In this document: positions 1-8,942 of the stretch, in pieces | Layout of the letters: the number at the start of each line of letters is the position of its first letter | Position numbering within the stretch: position 1 is the first letter of the stretch | Assembly (NCBI RefSeq): GCF_011039175.1 | Contig: NZ_JAAKEN010000007.1 | Coordinates: 62,001 to 126,000, forward strand | From: Slackia sp. ZJ119 | GTDB lineage: Bacteria; Actinomycetota; Coriobacteriia; Coriobacteriales; Eggerthellaceae | Direction: 5' to 3' | DNA length: 64,000 nucleotides | Translations under genes and position numbers: made by a program | The notes under the pieces: generated by a model | Seen by the model: the letters and a program-made list of their open reading frames with translations, nothing else | Database searches by the model: none | What the model was told of the DNA's origin: nothing

Positions 1-2
1 TT

Positions 3-419
3 GAGGCGGGCGCGGTCGACTACATAGCCAAGCCCTTCCGCCCTCGCGAGCTGACGAGCCGCATTCGGGCGGCGCTGCGCAGGCCGGCGGGCGCAGCGTC
101 TGTGCTGCGGGCGGGGGACGTGGAGCTTGACCCGGCGCGGGCGACCTGCACGAAAGCCGGAGTCGACGTGGTGCTTTCGGCCATGGAGTACCGGCTTTTG
201 CTCGTGCTCATGCAGGCGCACGGACGCCTGGTCACGCGCGAAGGCCTGCGCGACGCCATCTGGGACAGCGCGGGAGAATACGTCGAGGACAACACCTTGA
301 ACGTGTACGTGCGCCGTTTGCGCGAAAAGATCGAAGACGATCCGTCAAGCCCGCGCGTGCTGTTGACGGTGCGGGGTCTTGGCTACAAGATGGCCGATGC
401 GAAGGAGCGCACCTTATGA
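3..419 (+). CDS. Response regulator, OmpR/PhoB type (5' end outside window)
   Basis: The reading frame is open from the window edge. It begins inside the last part of a receiver domain (YIAKPF, containing the conserved lysine and the following proline) and continues into a winged-helix DNA-binding domain ending in VRGLGYKM, typical of the OmpR/PhoB family. It is the transcriptional output of a two-component system. Its stop overlaps the start of the histidine kinase gene (ATGA), so the two are translationally coupled. The phospho-accepting Asp lies outside the window. The ABC exporter just downstream is the likely target, by analogy with other regulator-kinase-ABC clusters; that part is inference. 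Confidence 0.93.
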   Translation, partial: EAGAVDYIAKPFRPRELTSRIRAALRRPAGAASVLRAGDVELDPARATCTKAGVDVVLSAMEYRLLLVLMQAHGRLVTREGLRDAIWDSAGEYVEDNTLNVYVRRLREKIEDDPSSPRVLLTVRGLGYKMADAKERTL

Positions 420-1444
420 GGAACCGCTCGCTGTTTTGCCAGCTTGTCCTGGTCGCCGCATCGACGGCGGCGTTTTCGGCTGCGGCCTGGACGGCGGCGG
501 GGCCGGTTGCGGCGCTTCTCGTGGCCGGATGCGGGTCGTTCGCGCTTGCGGCGGCGGCAGCGTTCGGGTTTGCCCGCTACCGGGAGATCGCCCGCCTGGC
601 CGACGCGATCGACCGCGTGCTGCACGAAGGGCGGTCCGTGTCGTTTTCCCAATGCCGCGAAGGGGACGTGGCGATCCTTTCCAACGAGATGCAAAAGATG
701 GTTGCACGCCTTGTGCGCACCGCAGACGCGCTTGAGCAGGAGAAACGCGCACTTGCCACGTCGATGGAAGACATATCGCACCAAATTCGCACGCCGATGA
801 CCGCCATAGCGCTCATGGTGCCGGCCATCGAGCAGGCCGACGACGCGCATGAGCGAAAGCAGGCGCTTCGAAAGCTCGAGGCGCAGGTCGACCGCACGTC
901 ATGGCTCGTCACGTCGCTGCTGAAGCTGGCGAAGGCCGATGCGGGCGCGCTCGATCTGACGGACGGGCCGGTCGACGTGGCCGCTGCGGCCGAGCGTGCG
1001 GCAGACCCGCTGTTGGTGGCGTTCGACCTGAAAGACGTCGCGCTGCGCATCGACTGTGCGCCGGGCGCGTCGCTTCGCGGGGACGCTCGCTGGACCGCCG
1101 AAGCGCTCGGCAACGTGCTGAAGAACTGCCTGGAGCACACGCCTGCCAAAGGCGCGGTGACGCTGTCCGCCCGTGAAGACGCCCTGTCGACGCGCATCGT
1201 CGTCGAAGACACCGGCCCCGGCTTCGCCCCTGGCGACCTTCCCCGCGTCTTCGACCGCTTCTATCGCGGGGGCGCGGCCGACGCCGGCGAGGGGGCCGAG
1301 GCGGGGTTTGCGGGCGAGGGCTTCGGCATCGGGCTTGCGCTTGCGCGGGCGCTTGCAGAAGCCCAGGGCGGCACGCTCGTTGCGGACAACGGGGAGGCCG
1401 GCGGCGCCCGTTTCACGTTCGCGTTTCCGAAATTCGTCGTATGA
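416..1444 (+). CDS. Sensor histidine kinase
   Basis: A 342-aa membrane kinase, partner of the response regulator just upstream (4-nt ATGA overlap). Two hydrophobic segments lie within about residues 8-52 with almost no extracytoplasmic loop. The HisKA box follows, with the phospho-accepting His122 in EDISHQIRTPM, then the HATPase domain: N-box NVLKNCLEHTP, G1 box DTGPGF and G2 box GFGIGLALA. The lack of a sensory ectodomain resembles intramembrane-sensing kinases that work with ABC exporters (BceS-like). The ligand is unknown. The ABC transporter genes begin about 125 bp downstream on the same strand. Confidence 0.93.
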   Translation: MRNRSLFCQLVLVAASTAAFSAAAWTAAGPVAALLVAGCGSFALAAAAAFGFARYREIARLADAIDRVLHEGRSVSFSQCREGDVAILSNEMQKMVARLVRTADALEQEKRALATSMEDISHQIRTPMTAIALMVPAIEQADDAHERKQALRKLEAQVDRTSWLVTSLLKLAKADAGALDLTDGPVDVAAAAERAADPLLVAFDLKDVALRIDCAPGASLRGDARWTAEALGNVLKNCLEHTPAKGAVTLSAREDALSTRIVVEDTGPGFAPGDLPRVFDRFYRGGAADAGEGAEAGFAGEGFGIGLALARALAEAQGGTLVADNGEAGGARFTFAFPKFVV

Positions 1445-1568
1445 CGTGCGCCGATCATGGCTGCGCCTTTGTGGCTGTTTCGACCTTTCGGTTTTGTAAT
1501 CTGCGGCCAAGGCGCGTGCAATCTTGCCCTTCCATACTGGATGCGTCATCGAAAAGAAAGGGGGAGCC

Positions 1569-2252
1569 ATGGACGTGTTGACCGTGAGCCACCTGACGAA
1601 AGTGTATGGAAAGGGAGCCGCGCAGACCGTCGCGCTTGACGACGTGTCGCTGACGATCGCACAAGGCGAGTTCGTCGCCATCGTGGGGTCGTCGGGATCG
1701 GGCAAGTCGACGCTGTTGCACCTGATGGGCGGCGTGGACCGTCCCACCTCGGGACAGGTGCTGCTCAACGGGCAGGACGTGTACGGGCGCACCGAGGAAG
1801 AGCTGGCCGTGCTGCGCCGGCGCGAAGTGGGGCTGGTGTATCAGTTCTACAACCTGGTGCCGGTGCTCAACGTCGTGGAGAACATGACGCTGCCGGTGGC
1901 GCTCGACGGGCGGGCCGTGAACGAGGAGCGCTTGGCCGACCTGCTTGACCGGTTGGGCCTGGCGGGTCGCGAGACCCATCTGCCCAGCCAGCTGTCCGGC
2001 GGCCAGCAGCAGCGCGTGGCCATCGGCCGGGCGCTCATGAACGCGCCGGCGGTGGTGCTCGCCGACGAGCCGACCGGCAATTTGGACACGAAGAACTCGC
2101 TTGAGATCATGGGCCTGCTGCGCGAATCGAACCGCGATTTCGGGCAGACGCTCGTGGTCATCACCCACGACGAGGACATCGCGCTTGCCGCCAATCGCAT
2201 CATCGCCATCGAAGACGGGCGCATCGTGCGCGACGAGCAGGTGAGGTCATGA
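1569..2252 (+). CDS. ABC transporter ATP-binding protein (MacB/LolD-like)
   Basis: A 227-aa ATPase subunit. Walker A is GSSGSGKST at about residues 40-48, the signature is LSGGQQQRV, Walker B is VVLADEPTGNLD, and the switch His is in VITHDED. These are hallmarks of the LolD/MacB/FtsE group that energises FtsX-type permeases. ATG 1569 was chosen because a strong GGGGAG ribosome site precedes it and the family fold starts at once; an in-frame start at 1524 would add an unrelated stretch. The stop overlaps the permease start by 4 nt (ATGA). It probably exports or strips an amphipathic or antimicrobial compound, inferred from context only. Confidence 0.93.
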   Translation: MDVLTVSHLTKVYGKGAAQTVALDDVSLTIAQGEFVAIVGSSGSGKSTLLHLMGGVDRPTSGQVLLNGQDVYGRTEEELAVLRRREVGLVYQFYNLVPVLNVVENMTLPVALDGRAVNEERLADLLDRLGLAGRETHLPSQLSGGQQQRVAIGRALMNAPAVVLADEPTGNLDTKNSLEIMGLLRESNRDFGQTLVVITHDEDIALAANRIIAIEDGRIVRDEQVRS

Positions 2253-5131
2253 ACGCCACTGCCCGCTTCACCGTGCGCTCGCTTGCACATAACCGGGCGC
2301 GGACGCTGGTGACCGTCGCCGGCGTGGCGCTGGCGACGGCGCTGTTCACCGCCGTGCTCGCGTGCGTGTCGAGTCTGCAGGCGTTTCTGCTTGAAAGCGA
2401 GGTCGCCGACGTCGGCAGCTGGACGGCATCGGCCTGGACCGACACGCTTGAAGGGTCGATCGAGGCGGCGGAGGCCGACGATGCGGTCGTGGACCGTCTG
2501 CATATGACCGACGTGGGGTTTGCAGAACTGCCGCCCGACAAGGCGAGACGGTTCGGGCCGTATATGACCGTGAAGTCGGTCGACGGCGACTGGTCGCTTT
2601 GCTCGATAGGAGCCGTGTCGGGGCGGCGCCCCGAATCTGCCGACGAAATCATGCTGCCGACGCGCCTTCAGGGAGAAGACCTGTTCGGATCGAGCGACGT
2701 GCAAATCGGCAGCGAGCTTTCCCTGGCGCTTGGATCGCGCGAGCTGACGGCGGTCGACGGCGACGCTGAGAGCACCCATTTCGTCATCGCCGAGGGCGCG
2801 GCGACGGTGGTTCGCGAAGCGGCCGTGGGAGATCTTTTGGGATCGAACATGCCCTGGTACAATGACGAAACGGACGGCAGCGGGCTTGACGAGCAGCTCG
2901 TGGACGTGGCGCCGCCGCGCACCTATACGGTCGTCGGCTTCTTTGCTGCGGGCTCTGTGACCGACGGCGTTGGAGGCGCGGACAGCGCACTCACCGTCGA
3001 TGACGCGGCGCAAGGCCTCACGTGCACGTTCGTGAAGACCGAAGGCCTTGCTGCCGCCGAAGACATCCGCCGCAACGTGCAAGACGCCTTCGGCACGACC
3101 GACGTGGCGTTGCACGACGCCTACCTGCGCTATACTGGCATCGCGTCGGGCCGCGCCGTGTGGGACACCGTTCGCGGGTTCGCCGCCGTGCTGGCAGCCG
3201 TCATCGTCATCGCCTGCGTGTCGCTCATTTCCAACGCCTTCGCCATTTCGGTGGCCGAGCGCACGCGCCAGTTCGGGCTGCTGGCTTCGGTGGGAGCGTC
3301 GAAGCGGCAGCTGCGCCGGGCCGTGCTGCAAGAGGCCGGCATCATCACGCTTGCCGGCGTGCCGATAGGGGCGGTCGTGGGGCTCGCTGGCACGGCGGTC
3401 GTGCTTGCGGCCTTGGGGCCGGCCCTCGGCGAGATCATCGGCGGCGCACCGAGCTCCATAGACGGGGTGCCGGTGGCGTTTCACCTGGTCGTAAACGGGA
3501 AAGACCTGTTGGTCGCCGGAGCGTTGACTGCGCTTGCCGTGCTGGCGAGCGCGTGGCTCCCCTCAAGGCGGGCCGCTGCGGTCAATCCCGTCGAGGCTGT
3601 GCGCGGCGCTCGCGACGTGCGTTCGACCAGGCGAAAGGACGCCGGTCCGGCGACGGCGAAGCGCCTGTGGAAGGGTGGCCTGGCCTGGCGCGTGTTCGGC
3701 ATGCCCGGCAAGCTGGCGGCCATGAACGCCAAGCGCGGCCGAGGCAAGGGCGTGGCAGCGTCGGTGTCGCTGGCCATGGCCGTCGTGCTGCTGATGACCG
3801 CCGGGTCGGTCGGATCCTATCTGCGCCTCATGGCCGGCTTGACGACCGCGACGTCCGCGCAGGACGTTTCGATCAGAACCACCGTGGAGGATGCGCGGGC
3901 GAACTGGGACGACCTGGACGACGCCTATCGGCAGATGGCCGACGTCGAGGGCGTTGCAGGCGTCGGCTGGGGCGCGGGCGTCGAATGCGTGCTGGCCGTG
4001 CCGCGCGACATGGCGGGAAGCGGGCTTGTCGAACGTTCGGCGACGGGAGGGTCGCACGCCGTCCCGTTCGCCGACCCGGACGACGTCTCGGCATCTGGGA
4101 CGATGCGGTTCATCCCTGACGAGGCGTTTTTGGAATGGGCTGCAACGCAAGGCATCGACGGCGAAGCGTGCCTGAAAGCCGCTGCCGACGGCCGCTTCGC
4201 CTGCGCGGCGCTGCAAAGCGGATATTGCAACGACGGCCAAAGCTATAACGTGGTCGAGCACTTTTCGCGCACCGGCACGATAGACGCGCTTGTGGCGGGA
4301 GACTACCCCCAGGGCCGCGTCGACGGCTTCTTCGGCGCGACGGACGGCTTTCGCGGCTTTTGCTCGCAGAGCGGCCCTGCCGGCTCTGACGAGGACTTTT
4401 CGATCGGCAAGTTCTCACCGAGCGCAGCGACGGTCGATGTCGTGGGGCTGGCTGGCGAGGAGCCTGCCTGCCTCAGCAATGCTTACGGCGCCGCCGAGGT
4501 CGTGCTGGTGGCGCCCGCCTCGGCAATGGCCGCCCTGCCGGCCGGCGCGATGGCGACCGCCGCTGCGTTCAGCGCCGGGTTCGACGCCGAAGATCACGAG
4601 GCGGCTTGCGAGGCGCTTGCGCAAACGGGAAAAAACGCGCTTGAAGCGGCCTCGGGACCCGAAGCTGCCGAGCTGCTCTACGCGTCCGACAACGCCGCCG
4701 CCGAAGAGGACGAGCGCATGTTCGCAACCGTCGTCAACGTGTTCTGCCTGCTGTTCGCCGGCATCCTGCTGCTCATCGCGCTGGCAAGCGTGTTCAACAC
4801 CGTCACGAACGGCCTCATCCTGCGCCGCCGCGAGTTTGCGGTCATGCGGTCGGCGGGGCTGGGTCCGAAGGGCTTCCGCGCGATGATCGTGGCGGAGTGC
4901 GTGGGCTACGGGCTGCGCGGGCTGGTGCCGGGCGTGGCGGCTTCCGTGGCGGTGTCGTATCTGCTGTACCTGTCCTTGTCGAAGTCGGTCGCCGGCCTTG
5001 CGTTTGCACTGCCGTGGGACTATCTGGCGCTGTCGGTCGCGCTCGTGGCGCTCATCATGGCGGCGTCGGCAGCCTACGGCATGCGCCGCTGTCGGGCCGA
5101 TTCCATCGTCGAAGCCCTGGCGGCAGACTAG
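2249..5131 (+). CDS. ABC transporter permease with two FtsX domains
   Basis: A 960-aa permease, translationally coupled to the ATPase. One membrane segment lies near residues 18-42, followed by a large extracytoplasmic region. A first FtsX-like cluster of membrane helices is at about 300-460 (AISVAERTRQFGLLASVGASKRQL). A second soluble region then leads to a second FtsX cluster at about 825-955 (LRRREFAVMRSAGLGPKGF). This tandem layout is that of large Gram-positive macrolide/peptide-type exporters. With the upstream two-component system it forms a four-gene sensing and export unit. The substrate cannot be told from sequence. Confidence 0.9.
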   Translation: MNATARFTVRSLAHNRARTLVTVAGVALATALFTAVLACVSSLQAFLLESEVADVGSWTASAWTDTLEGSIEAAEADDAVVDRLHMTDVGFAELPPDKARRFGPYMTVKSVDGDWSLCSIGAVSGRRPESADEIMLPTRLQGEDLFGSSDVQIGSELSLALGSRELTAVDGDAESTHFVIAEGAATVVREAAVGDLLGSNMPWYNDETDGSGLDEQLVDVAPPRTYTVVGFFAAGSVTDGVGGADSALTVDDAAQGLTCTFVKTEGLAAAEDIRRNVQDAFGTTDVALHDAYLRYTGIASGRAVWDTVRGFAAVLAAVIVIACVSLISNAFAISVAERTRQFGLLASVGASKRQLRRAVLQEAGIITLAGVPIGAVVGLAGTAVVLAALGPALGEIIGGAPSSIDGVPVAFHLVVNGKDLLVAGALTALAVLASAWLPSRRAAAVNPVEAVRGARDVRSTRRKDAGPATAKRLWKGGLAWRVFGMPGKLAAMNAKRGRGKGVAASVSLAMAVVLLMTAGSVGSYLRLMAGLTTATSAQDVSIRTTVEDARANWDDLDDAYRQMADVEGVAGVGWGAGVECVLAVPRDMAGSGLVERSATGGSHAVPFADPDDVSASGTMRFIPDEAFLEWAATQGIDGEACLKAAADGRFACAALQSGYCNDGQSYNVVEHFSRTGTIDALVAGDYPQGRVDGFFGATDGFRGFCSQSGPAGSDEDFSIGKFSPSAATVDVVGLAGEEPACLSNAYGAAEVVLVAPASAMAALPAGAMATAAAFSAGFDAEDHEAACEALAQTGKNALEAASGPEAAELLYASDNAAAEEDERMFATVVNVFCLLFAGILLLIALASVFNTVTNGLILRRREFAVMRSAGLGPKGFRAMIVAECVGYGLRGLVPGVAASVAVSYLLYLSLSKSVAGLAFALPWDYLALSVALVALIMAASAAYGMRRCRADSIVEALAAD

Positions 5132-5149
5132 GGGCAGTTGATGCAAGAG

Positions 5150-5188
5150 AGCAGAACCCGGCAACCCCCCGGCGGGCCGGGTTCTGCT
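5150..5188 (+). terminator. Terminator-like hairpin after the ABC permease
   Basis: A perfect 13-bp inverted repeat (AGCAGAACCCGGC at 5150-5162 and its complement at 5176-5188) with a 13-nt loop starts 18 nt after the permease stop. The following sequence is only mildly T-rich, so the hairpin is clear but termination efficiency is uncertain. Confidence 0.6.
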
Positions 5189-5212
5189 TCTGCTGTTGCT
5201 TGTCGCTATTGC

Positions 5213-5242
5213 TTGTGAAGCGTGCGGGAACGACGGTATACT
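5213..5242 (+). promoter_or_regulatory. Sigma70-type promoter for the AAA/PD-(D/E)XK gene
   Basis: TTGTGA (5213-5218), an 18-nt spacer and TATACT (5237-5242) lie just before the gene starting at 5278, whose own AAGGAG ribosome site follows. The gene therefore appears to be its own transcription unit, after the hairpin at 5150-5188. Confidence 0.55.
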
Positions 5243-5277
5243 TGCGAGCAACCGAAACGGCTTGCAAGGAGAAGACG

Positions 5278-7062
5278 ATGACCGACCCAGGCAAGGGTGT
5301 ATACGACAGGGGAATATTCCGCAAGGGCGACGTGCGCATTTCGGATTTGTCGGGAAACAAGCGGCTGCCTGTCGGCAACAGCAACTTCACGACCTGCGTC
5401 GAAAACTCCGTCTTCATCGACAAGTCGCTTTTTATCGCCGACATCATCGACGGAGGGGCGACGGCGATGCTGTACTGCCGGCCCCGTCGGTTTGGAAAGT
5501 CCCTGAACCTCGACATGCTGCAACGGTTTTTCGAGGTCCCTTCTCCAAGCGACCCGTCTGGCATCGATACGACGCATCTCTTTGAGGGGCTTGCGATCTG
5601 GGACGCGAAGAGTGGCGCGTACCGCATTCACCATCAGGCATATCCGGTGGTTCGGCTTTCTTTCAGCGCCGTGAAGGAACGCGCTTGGGAAGACGCTTTG
5701 GCGCTCGTTTCCGCCACTGTCGCGGCCGAATACTCTCGGCATGGCTATCTTGCGGAAAGCCCGCGCCTGTCTTTGGCCGAGCGCGAGACCTTCATGCGAA
5801 TCGTTGACGGCCGGGGAGACGGCGCAGACGCCAAGAGGTCTCTTGCCATCTTGACGCGGCTGCTGTACGTCCACCACGGCCGCCGCGCGGTGGTCCTCAT
5901 TGACGAGTACGACGTTCCGGTCATGGCCGGATACACCTATCGGTATTACGACGAAGCGGTAACGTTCATGAAAGCATGGCTGGTCGGAGCTTTGAAAGAC
6001 AACGACGCCCTCGCTTTTTCCGTGCTGACCGGCGTGCAGCGCATATCGAAAGAATCGGTCTTTTCCGACTTGAACAACTTGCTGGTGAACACGTCGCTTG
6101 ACACGGTGTCCGACGAGCGCTACGGCTTCATGCAAGACGAAGTGGACGCGTTGGCTAACTATCTCGGATTTGCTTCATCGACCGAAGAGTTGCGGGCGTG
6201 GTATGACGGATACCGCTTTGGCACGGTGGACGTGTACAATCCTTGGAGCGTGCTCAACTATTTTTTCAACGGATGCGCCGTGGACGTGTACTGGGGAAAC
6301 ACGTCGAGCAACGCCGTTTTGGGTGAGTTGGTCGAAGGTGCCGACGAAAGCACGCTTGAAATGTTCTTTCAGCTGTTGGAGCCGGGCGGCAGCATCGAGG
6401 CGCCGCTGGATTTGCGAGTCGTCCTTCCCGACGTCGGCGTGCGGGAAGGCGCGGTGTGGAGCATGCTGTACCTTGCAGGCTATTTGACGACCGCCGACAC
6501 CGCCATGCCCAACGACGTCGATCGCACGCGAGTGCTCTCTGTCCCCAATTTCGAGATCGCCAAACTGTTTCGCAGCGAGATCATCCAACGCTACGCCTCC
6601 ATTGCCGGGAGCAGAGATCGCTTGGGCAAGCTGCAGCGGGCGTTTGTCTGTGGCGATGCGGAAGCTGTGCAAGAAGAATTGGAGCGCATTCTGGTCGCCT
6701 GCGCGAGCTCTTTCGATTTGACGAGGGAAAACAGTTATCACATGCTGGTGCTGGGACTTTTGTTCGGCATGCCGGGATATCGCGATCCGCTTTCGAACCG
6801 TGAAGCGGGACGCGGCCGCTTCGACGTGCTTGTGCGCCCCGAAAACGCTGATCAGCGGCCGTACGTGGTGGTCGAGCTGAAACATGCCGCTGGCAGTTGC
6901 AGCGAAGAGGCGTTGGCGTCGCTCGCCGACGAAGCCTTGCGTCAAATCGAAGACCGAGAATACGCGCGGGCATACGATGCGGGCGATGCCGGATCGGTCT
7001 GTTTCGGCATCGCTGCATGCGGCAAGCGGATCGCCGTGAAAACGAACAGGAACAACGGCTGA
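5278..7062 (+). CDS. AAA-ATPase-like protein with C-terminal PD-(D/E)XK nuclease-like domain
   Basis: A 594-aa protein of the family often annotated as ATP-binding protein/DUF1703. Near the N-terminus is the P-loop variant RPRRFGKS (about residues 68-75). Walker B, VVLIDEYDVPV, is at about 203-213. The C-terminus has the nuclease-like signature GRGRFDVLV...VVVELKHA (about 511-545). ATG 5278 is preceded by AAGGAG; the frame is open about 380 nt further upstream, but that part is antisense-like junk beyond the permease stop. Such genes occur as multi-copy orphans in gut bacteria and their role is not established. The 166-bp palindromic repeat begins 21 nt after its stop. Confidence 0.85.
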   Translation: MTDPGKGVYDRGIFRKGDVRISDLSGNKRLPVGNSNFTTCVENSVFIDKSLFIADIIDGGATAMLYCRPRRFGKSLNLDMLQRFFEVPSPSDPSGIDTTHLFEGLAIWDAKSGAYRIHHQAYPVVRLSFSAVKERAWEDALALVSATVAAEYSRHGYLAESPRLSLAERETFMRIVDGRGDGADAKRSLAILTRLLYVHHGRRAVVLIDEYDVPVMAGYTYRYYDEAVTFMKAWLVGALKDNDALAFSVLTGVQRISKESVFSDLNNLLVNTSLDTVSDERYGFMQDEVDALANYLGFASSTEELRAWYDGYRFGTVDVYNPWSVLNYFFNGCAVDVYWGNTSSNAVLGELVEGADESTLEMFFQLLEPGGSIEAPLDLRVVLPDVGVREGAVWSMLYLAGYLTTADTAMPNDVDRTRVLSVPNFEIAKLFRSEIIQRYASIAGSRDRLGKLQRAFVCGDAEAVQEELERILVACASSFDLTRENSYHMLVLGLLFGMPGYRDPLSNREAGRGRFDVLVRPENADQRPYVVVELKHAAGSCSEEALASLADEALRQIEDREYARAYDAGDAGSVCFGIAACGKRIAVKTNRNNG

Positions 7063-7083
7063 AGACAGGCCCCGGAAGCGTTT

Positions 7084-7249
7084 TCCTAGGGAAACGCTGA
7101 TTAAAGCCGCCTTGCCCTGGGTTCGCGGGGCGGATGCCCGGGGGCCGAAAGCCGAGAGCGCGCACTGGCGTGCGCAAGCGAGGTTTGAGGCCTCCGGGCG
7201 CCGGCCCGCGGATTCAGGGCTGGCGGAATTGATCAGCGTTTCCCTAGGA
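7084..7249. repeat. Palindromic repeat element, copy A (MITE-like, 166 bp)
   Basis: Perfect 18-bp terminal inverted repeats (TCCTAGGGAAACGCTGAT at 7084-7101, complement at 7232-7249) extend as an imperfect inverted repeat of about 45 bp per arm. Between the arms are roughly 75 bp of very GC-rich filler. No ORF is evident. The left arm matches the complement of the right arm of the copy at 48196-48266 over 44 bp with only three differences. It lies directly after the stop of the AAA-type gene and borders the accessory island. Confidence 0.85.
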
Positions 7250-7291
7250 TTTCGGGAACGACGAGGCGCGGCTCATGGGCTGCGAGTCGGA

Positions 7292-8557
7292 TTATGGCGC
7301 TTCGGGTCCGCCTTTGACTGGCAGCACGTATATCGCCTCTTCGTCGGCTAGGAGCATGGACGGCTCGTTGTAGAGGCGGTTGACGTTTTCGATGCTTTCG
7401 ACGAACGGACGGACGTCGCTTGAGCGGGCGTCGGTTATCTTGCGCATCACGTCGCGTTTCACGTTCCTGCTGAAGCCGCTGATGCCCTTGCTGGCGTCCT
7501 GCAGAGCCTCGTTTATGTGCGTGCGATCACCTACCGGCGTCTTCTCTATCGTCTTGCCGAGGAACCCTATCGCGCCGGCTATGCCGCCGAGCGCCACGGC
7601 ACGCACGGAGCTGTCGGCGTCGGCCTCCAAGGCGTCGTACGCCTTGGTGTAGAGCTTGCGGTAGCGCAGCGAATGGCCGTCTATCTTCTCGGCGGTTGAG
7701 TCGAGATAGTCCGAGTCGAAGTTCTCCAGCAGCATGACCTCTAGAAACGAGGCGAACGAGTAGAGGTAGACCGACAAACGGTATTCCTCCAGCTCGTCGC
7801 GGATGGCGTCGGCCTTGTCGCGCACGTCCTTGTCGATATGGATGGGCCCCTTGCTGCCGAACTTACGCTCTATCTGGGCGCGATGCTGTATGATGGCCTT
7901 CTCGGCGTCGTTTCGGATCTGCTGCACGAGGATGTGCTTGTTGTTCTTGTATTGGGCATTGTCCCAGTTGAACCGATAGTTGCTGAGCACGTCGAAAAGC
8001 GTTTCGAGGTTTCCGCGAAGCTCGGCCTTGTCCTTGTCGCGCAGGTAGTCGAACATCTCCTGCTGGGTTTCCTGGATGGCGTCGAGCTTTTTGTTTATCT
8101 CCATGAGGGCGGCCGCCATGAACAGGCTCGTCGGGTCGTAGGGCACTGTCATGGCGACATTTGCCGCCTGCGGGCCTACGGCGTGGAGGCGGGCTTGGCC
8201 GAAGCCCTTGGATGCGTCGCGAAAAGACCCCATGAGTCCAGAGCCGTCGTTGAACGCCTGCAAAACTCTAAGGTCGAGCGGGTTGCCGAACTTGTCCGTG
8301 GCGCACAGCAAGCCTTCGCCTGGCAGGGTCACGGTCTGCGTGACGGTGCGGAAAGCACCAGGAAGCGACGCGAACGCCGTTCCGAGGGAGGCTATCTCCG
8401 CGAGAGGAAGCCTCGTCGCCTTGTCGAGCGAGATGGGGATGTCGGTGCTTTGCGGTGCAAACTCGATGTCGAGCGCCTGACGGGCGATGCTTGCCTTGCC
8501 TTCCTGTTGCAACAGGTCATGCTTGTTGCAATCGCTCTGACTGTCGTGTCGGGACAT
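7292..8557 (-). CDS. Conserved hypothetical protein, 421 aa
   Basis: I do not recognise a named family with certainty. The protein is soluble, with no signal peptide. About residues 120-160 are rich in charged helices (PTSLFMAAALMEINKKLDAIQ and following), suggesting a coiled coil; a mixed helical domain and a small hydrophobic patch near residue 315 (AVALGGIAGAIGFLG) follow. Its ATG 8557 has only a weak ribosome site, but a clean promoter lies 40-70 nt upstream, so it is probably transcribed separately from the kinase/phosphatase operon. Position and orientation suggest it belongs to the same accessory island. Function unknown. Confidence 0.75.
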   Translation of the reverse strand: MSRHDSQSDCNKHDLLQQEGKASIARQALDIEFAPQSTDIPISLDKATRLPLAEIASLGTAFASLPGAFRTVTQTVTLPGEGLLCATDKFGNPLDLRVLQAFNDGSGLMGSFRDASKGFGQARLHAVGPQAANVAMTVPYDPTSLFMAAALMEINKKLDAIQETQQEMFDYLRDKDKAELRGNLETLFDVLSNYRFNWDNAQYKNNKHILVQQIRNDAEKAIIQHRAQIERKFGSKGPIHIDKDVRDKADAIRDELEEYRLSVYLYSFASFLEVMLLENFDSDYLDSTAEKIDGHSLRYRKLYTKAYDALEADADSSVRAVALGGIAGAIGFLGKTIEKTPVGDRTHINEALQDASKGISGFSRNVKRDVMRKITDARSSDVRPFVESIENVNRLYNEPSMLLADEEAIYVLPVKGGPEAP

Positions 8558-8597
8558 ATGATTACCTGCTTCGCGGCGTCGCTTTCAGTCGGATGCC

Positions 8598-8626
8598 ATT
8601 ATCTGCGACTTCCGAATTTGAAACAA
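8598..8626 (-). promoter_or_regulatory. Sigma70-type promoter for the 421-aa gene
   Basis: Read on the minus strand: TTGTTT (8626-8621), a 17-nt spacer and GATAAT (8603-8598). The expected start of transcription is about 34 nt before ATG 8557. Confidence 0.5.
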
Positions 8627-8774
8627 CAGTTGAATCAGATGTCCCATTGTTTGTTCAATGAGCAGAAGGTGGCTATGCTGTCAAAGTGCGCAAGAAATTT
8701 TACGTTACTCTGATTTGTTGAAGAGCAGAGAACGGGTTGTGTGCATACAGCAAGATCACATCGGCTGAAAATGG

Positions 8775-8812
8775 CATCGGCCCCGCTCGTGACCATGCGA
8801 GAGGGGCCGATG
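8775..8812 (-). terminator. Terminator hairpin ending the kinase/phosphatase operon
   Basis: A 10-bp perfect stem (CATCGGCCCC at 8775-8784, complement at 8803-8812) carries an inner CTCG/CGAG stem, followed on the minus strand by a short T-run. It separates the leftward operon ending at 9041 from the 421-aa gene. The surrounding gene-free stretch 8558-9040 otherwise holds the promoter at 8598 and one possible tiny ORF. Confidence 0.6.
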
Positions 8813-8834
8813 ACGCAAATGGGAGGAGTTGTAT

Positions 8835-8942
8835 CTATATCCCGATTGGCCAGTTCAAGTACTTTTCGTATTTCAATCCGATGAGCACCTCGTCATTCGA
8901 GAGCGACACTTCGGGATGCTTTGCAGCGCTAATTGCAAGCAT
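8835..8942 (-). CDS. Possible 35-aa small ORF (uncertain)
   Basis: A short reading frame begins ATG at 8942 and ends TAG at 8835, in the gap between the PP2C gene and the operon hairpin. Its composition (charged, ending in KYLNWPIGI) looks protein-like and a GGGG purine run lies upstream. It could be a real small protein, the remnant of a longer gene, or chance. Confidence 0.2.
   Translation of the reverse strand: MLAISAAKHPEVSLSNDEVLIGLKYEKYLNWPIGI

Noticed and set aside
4897-5277. N-terminal extension of the AAA/PD-(D/E)XK protein by 127 codons
   Set aside because: That part runs through the end of the permease gene and its terminator in another frame, with Arg/Gly-rich shadow composition; the promoter and AAGGAG site favour ATG 5278.
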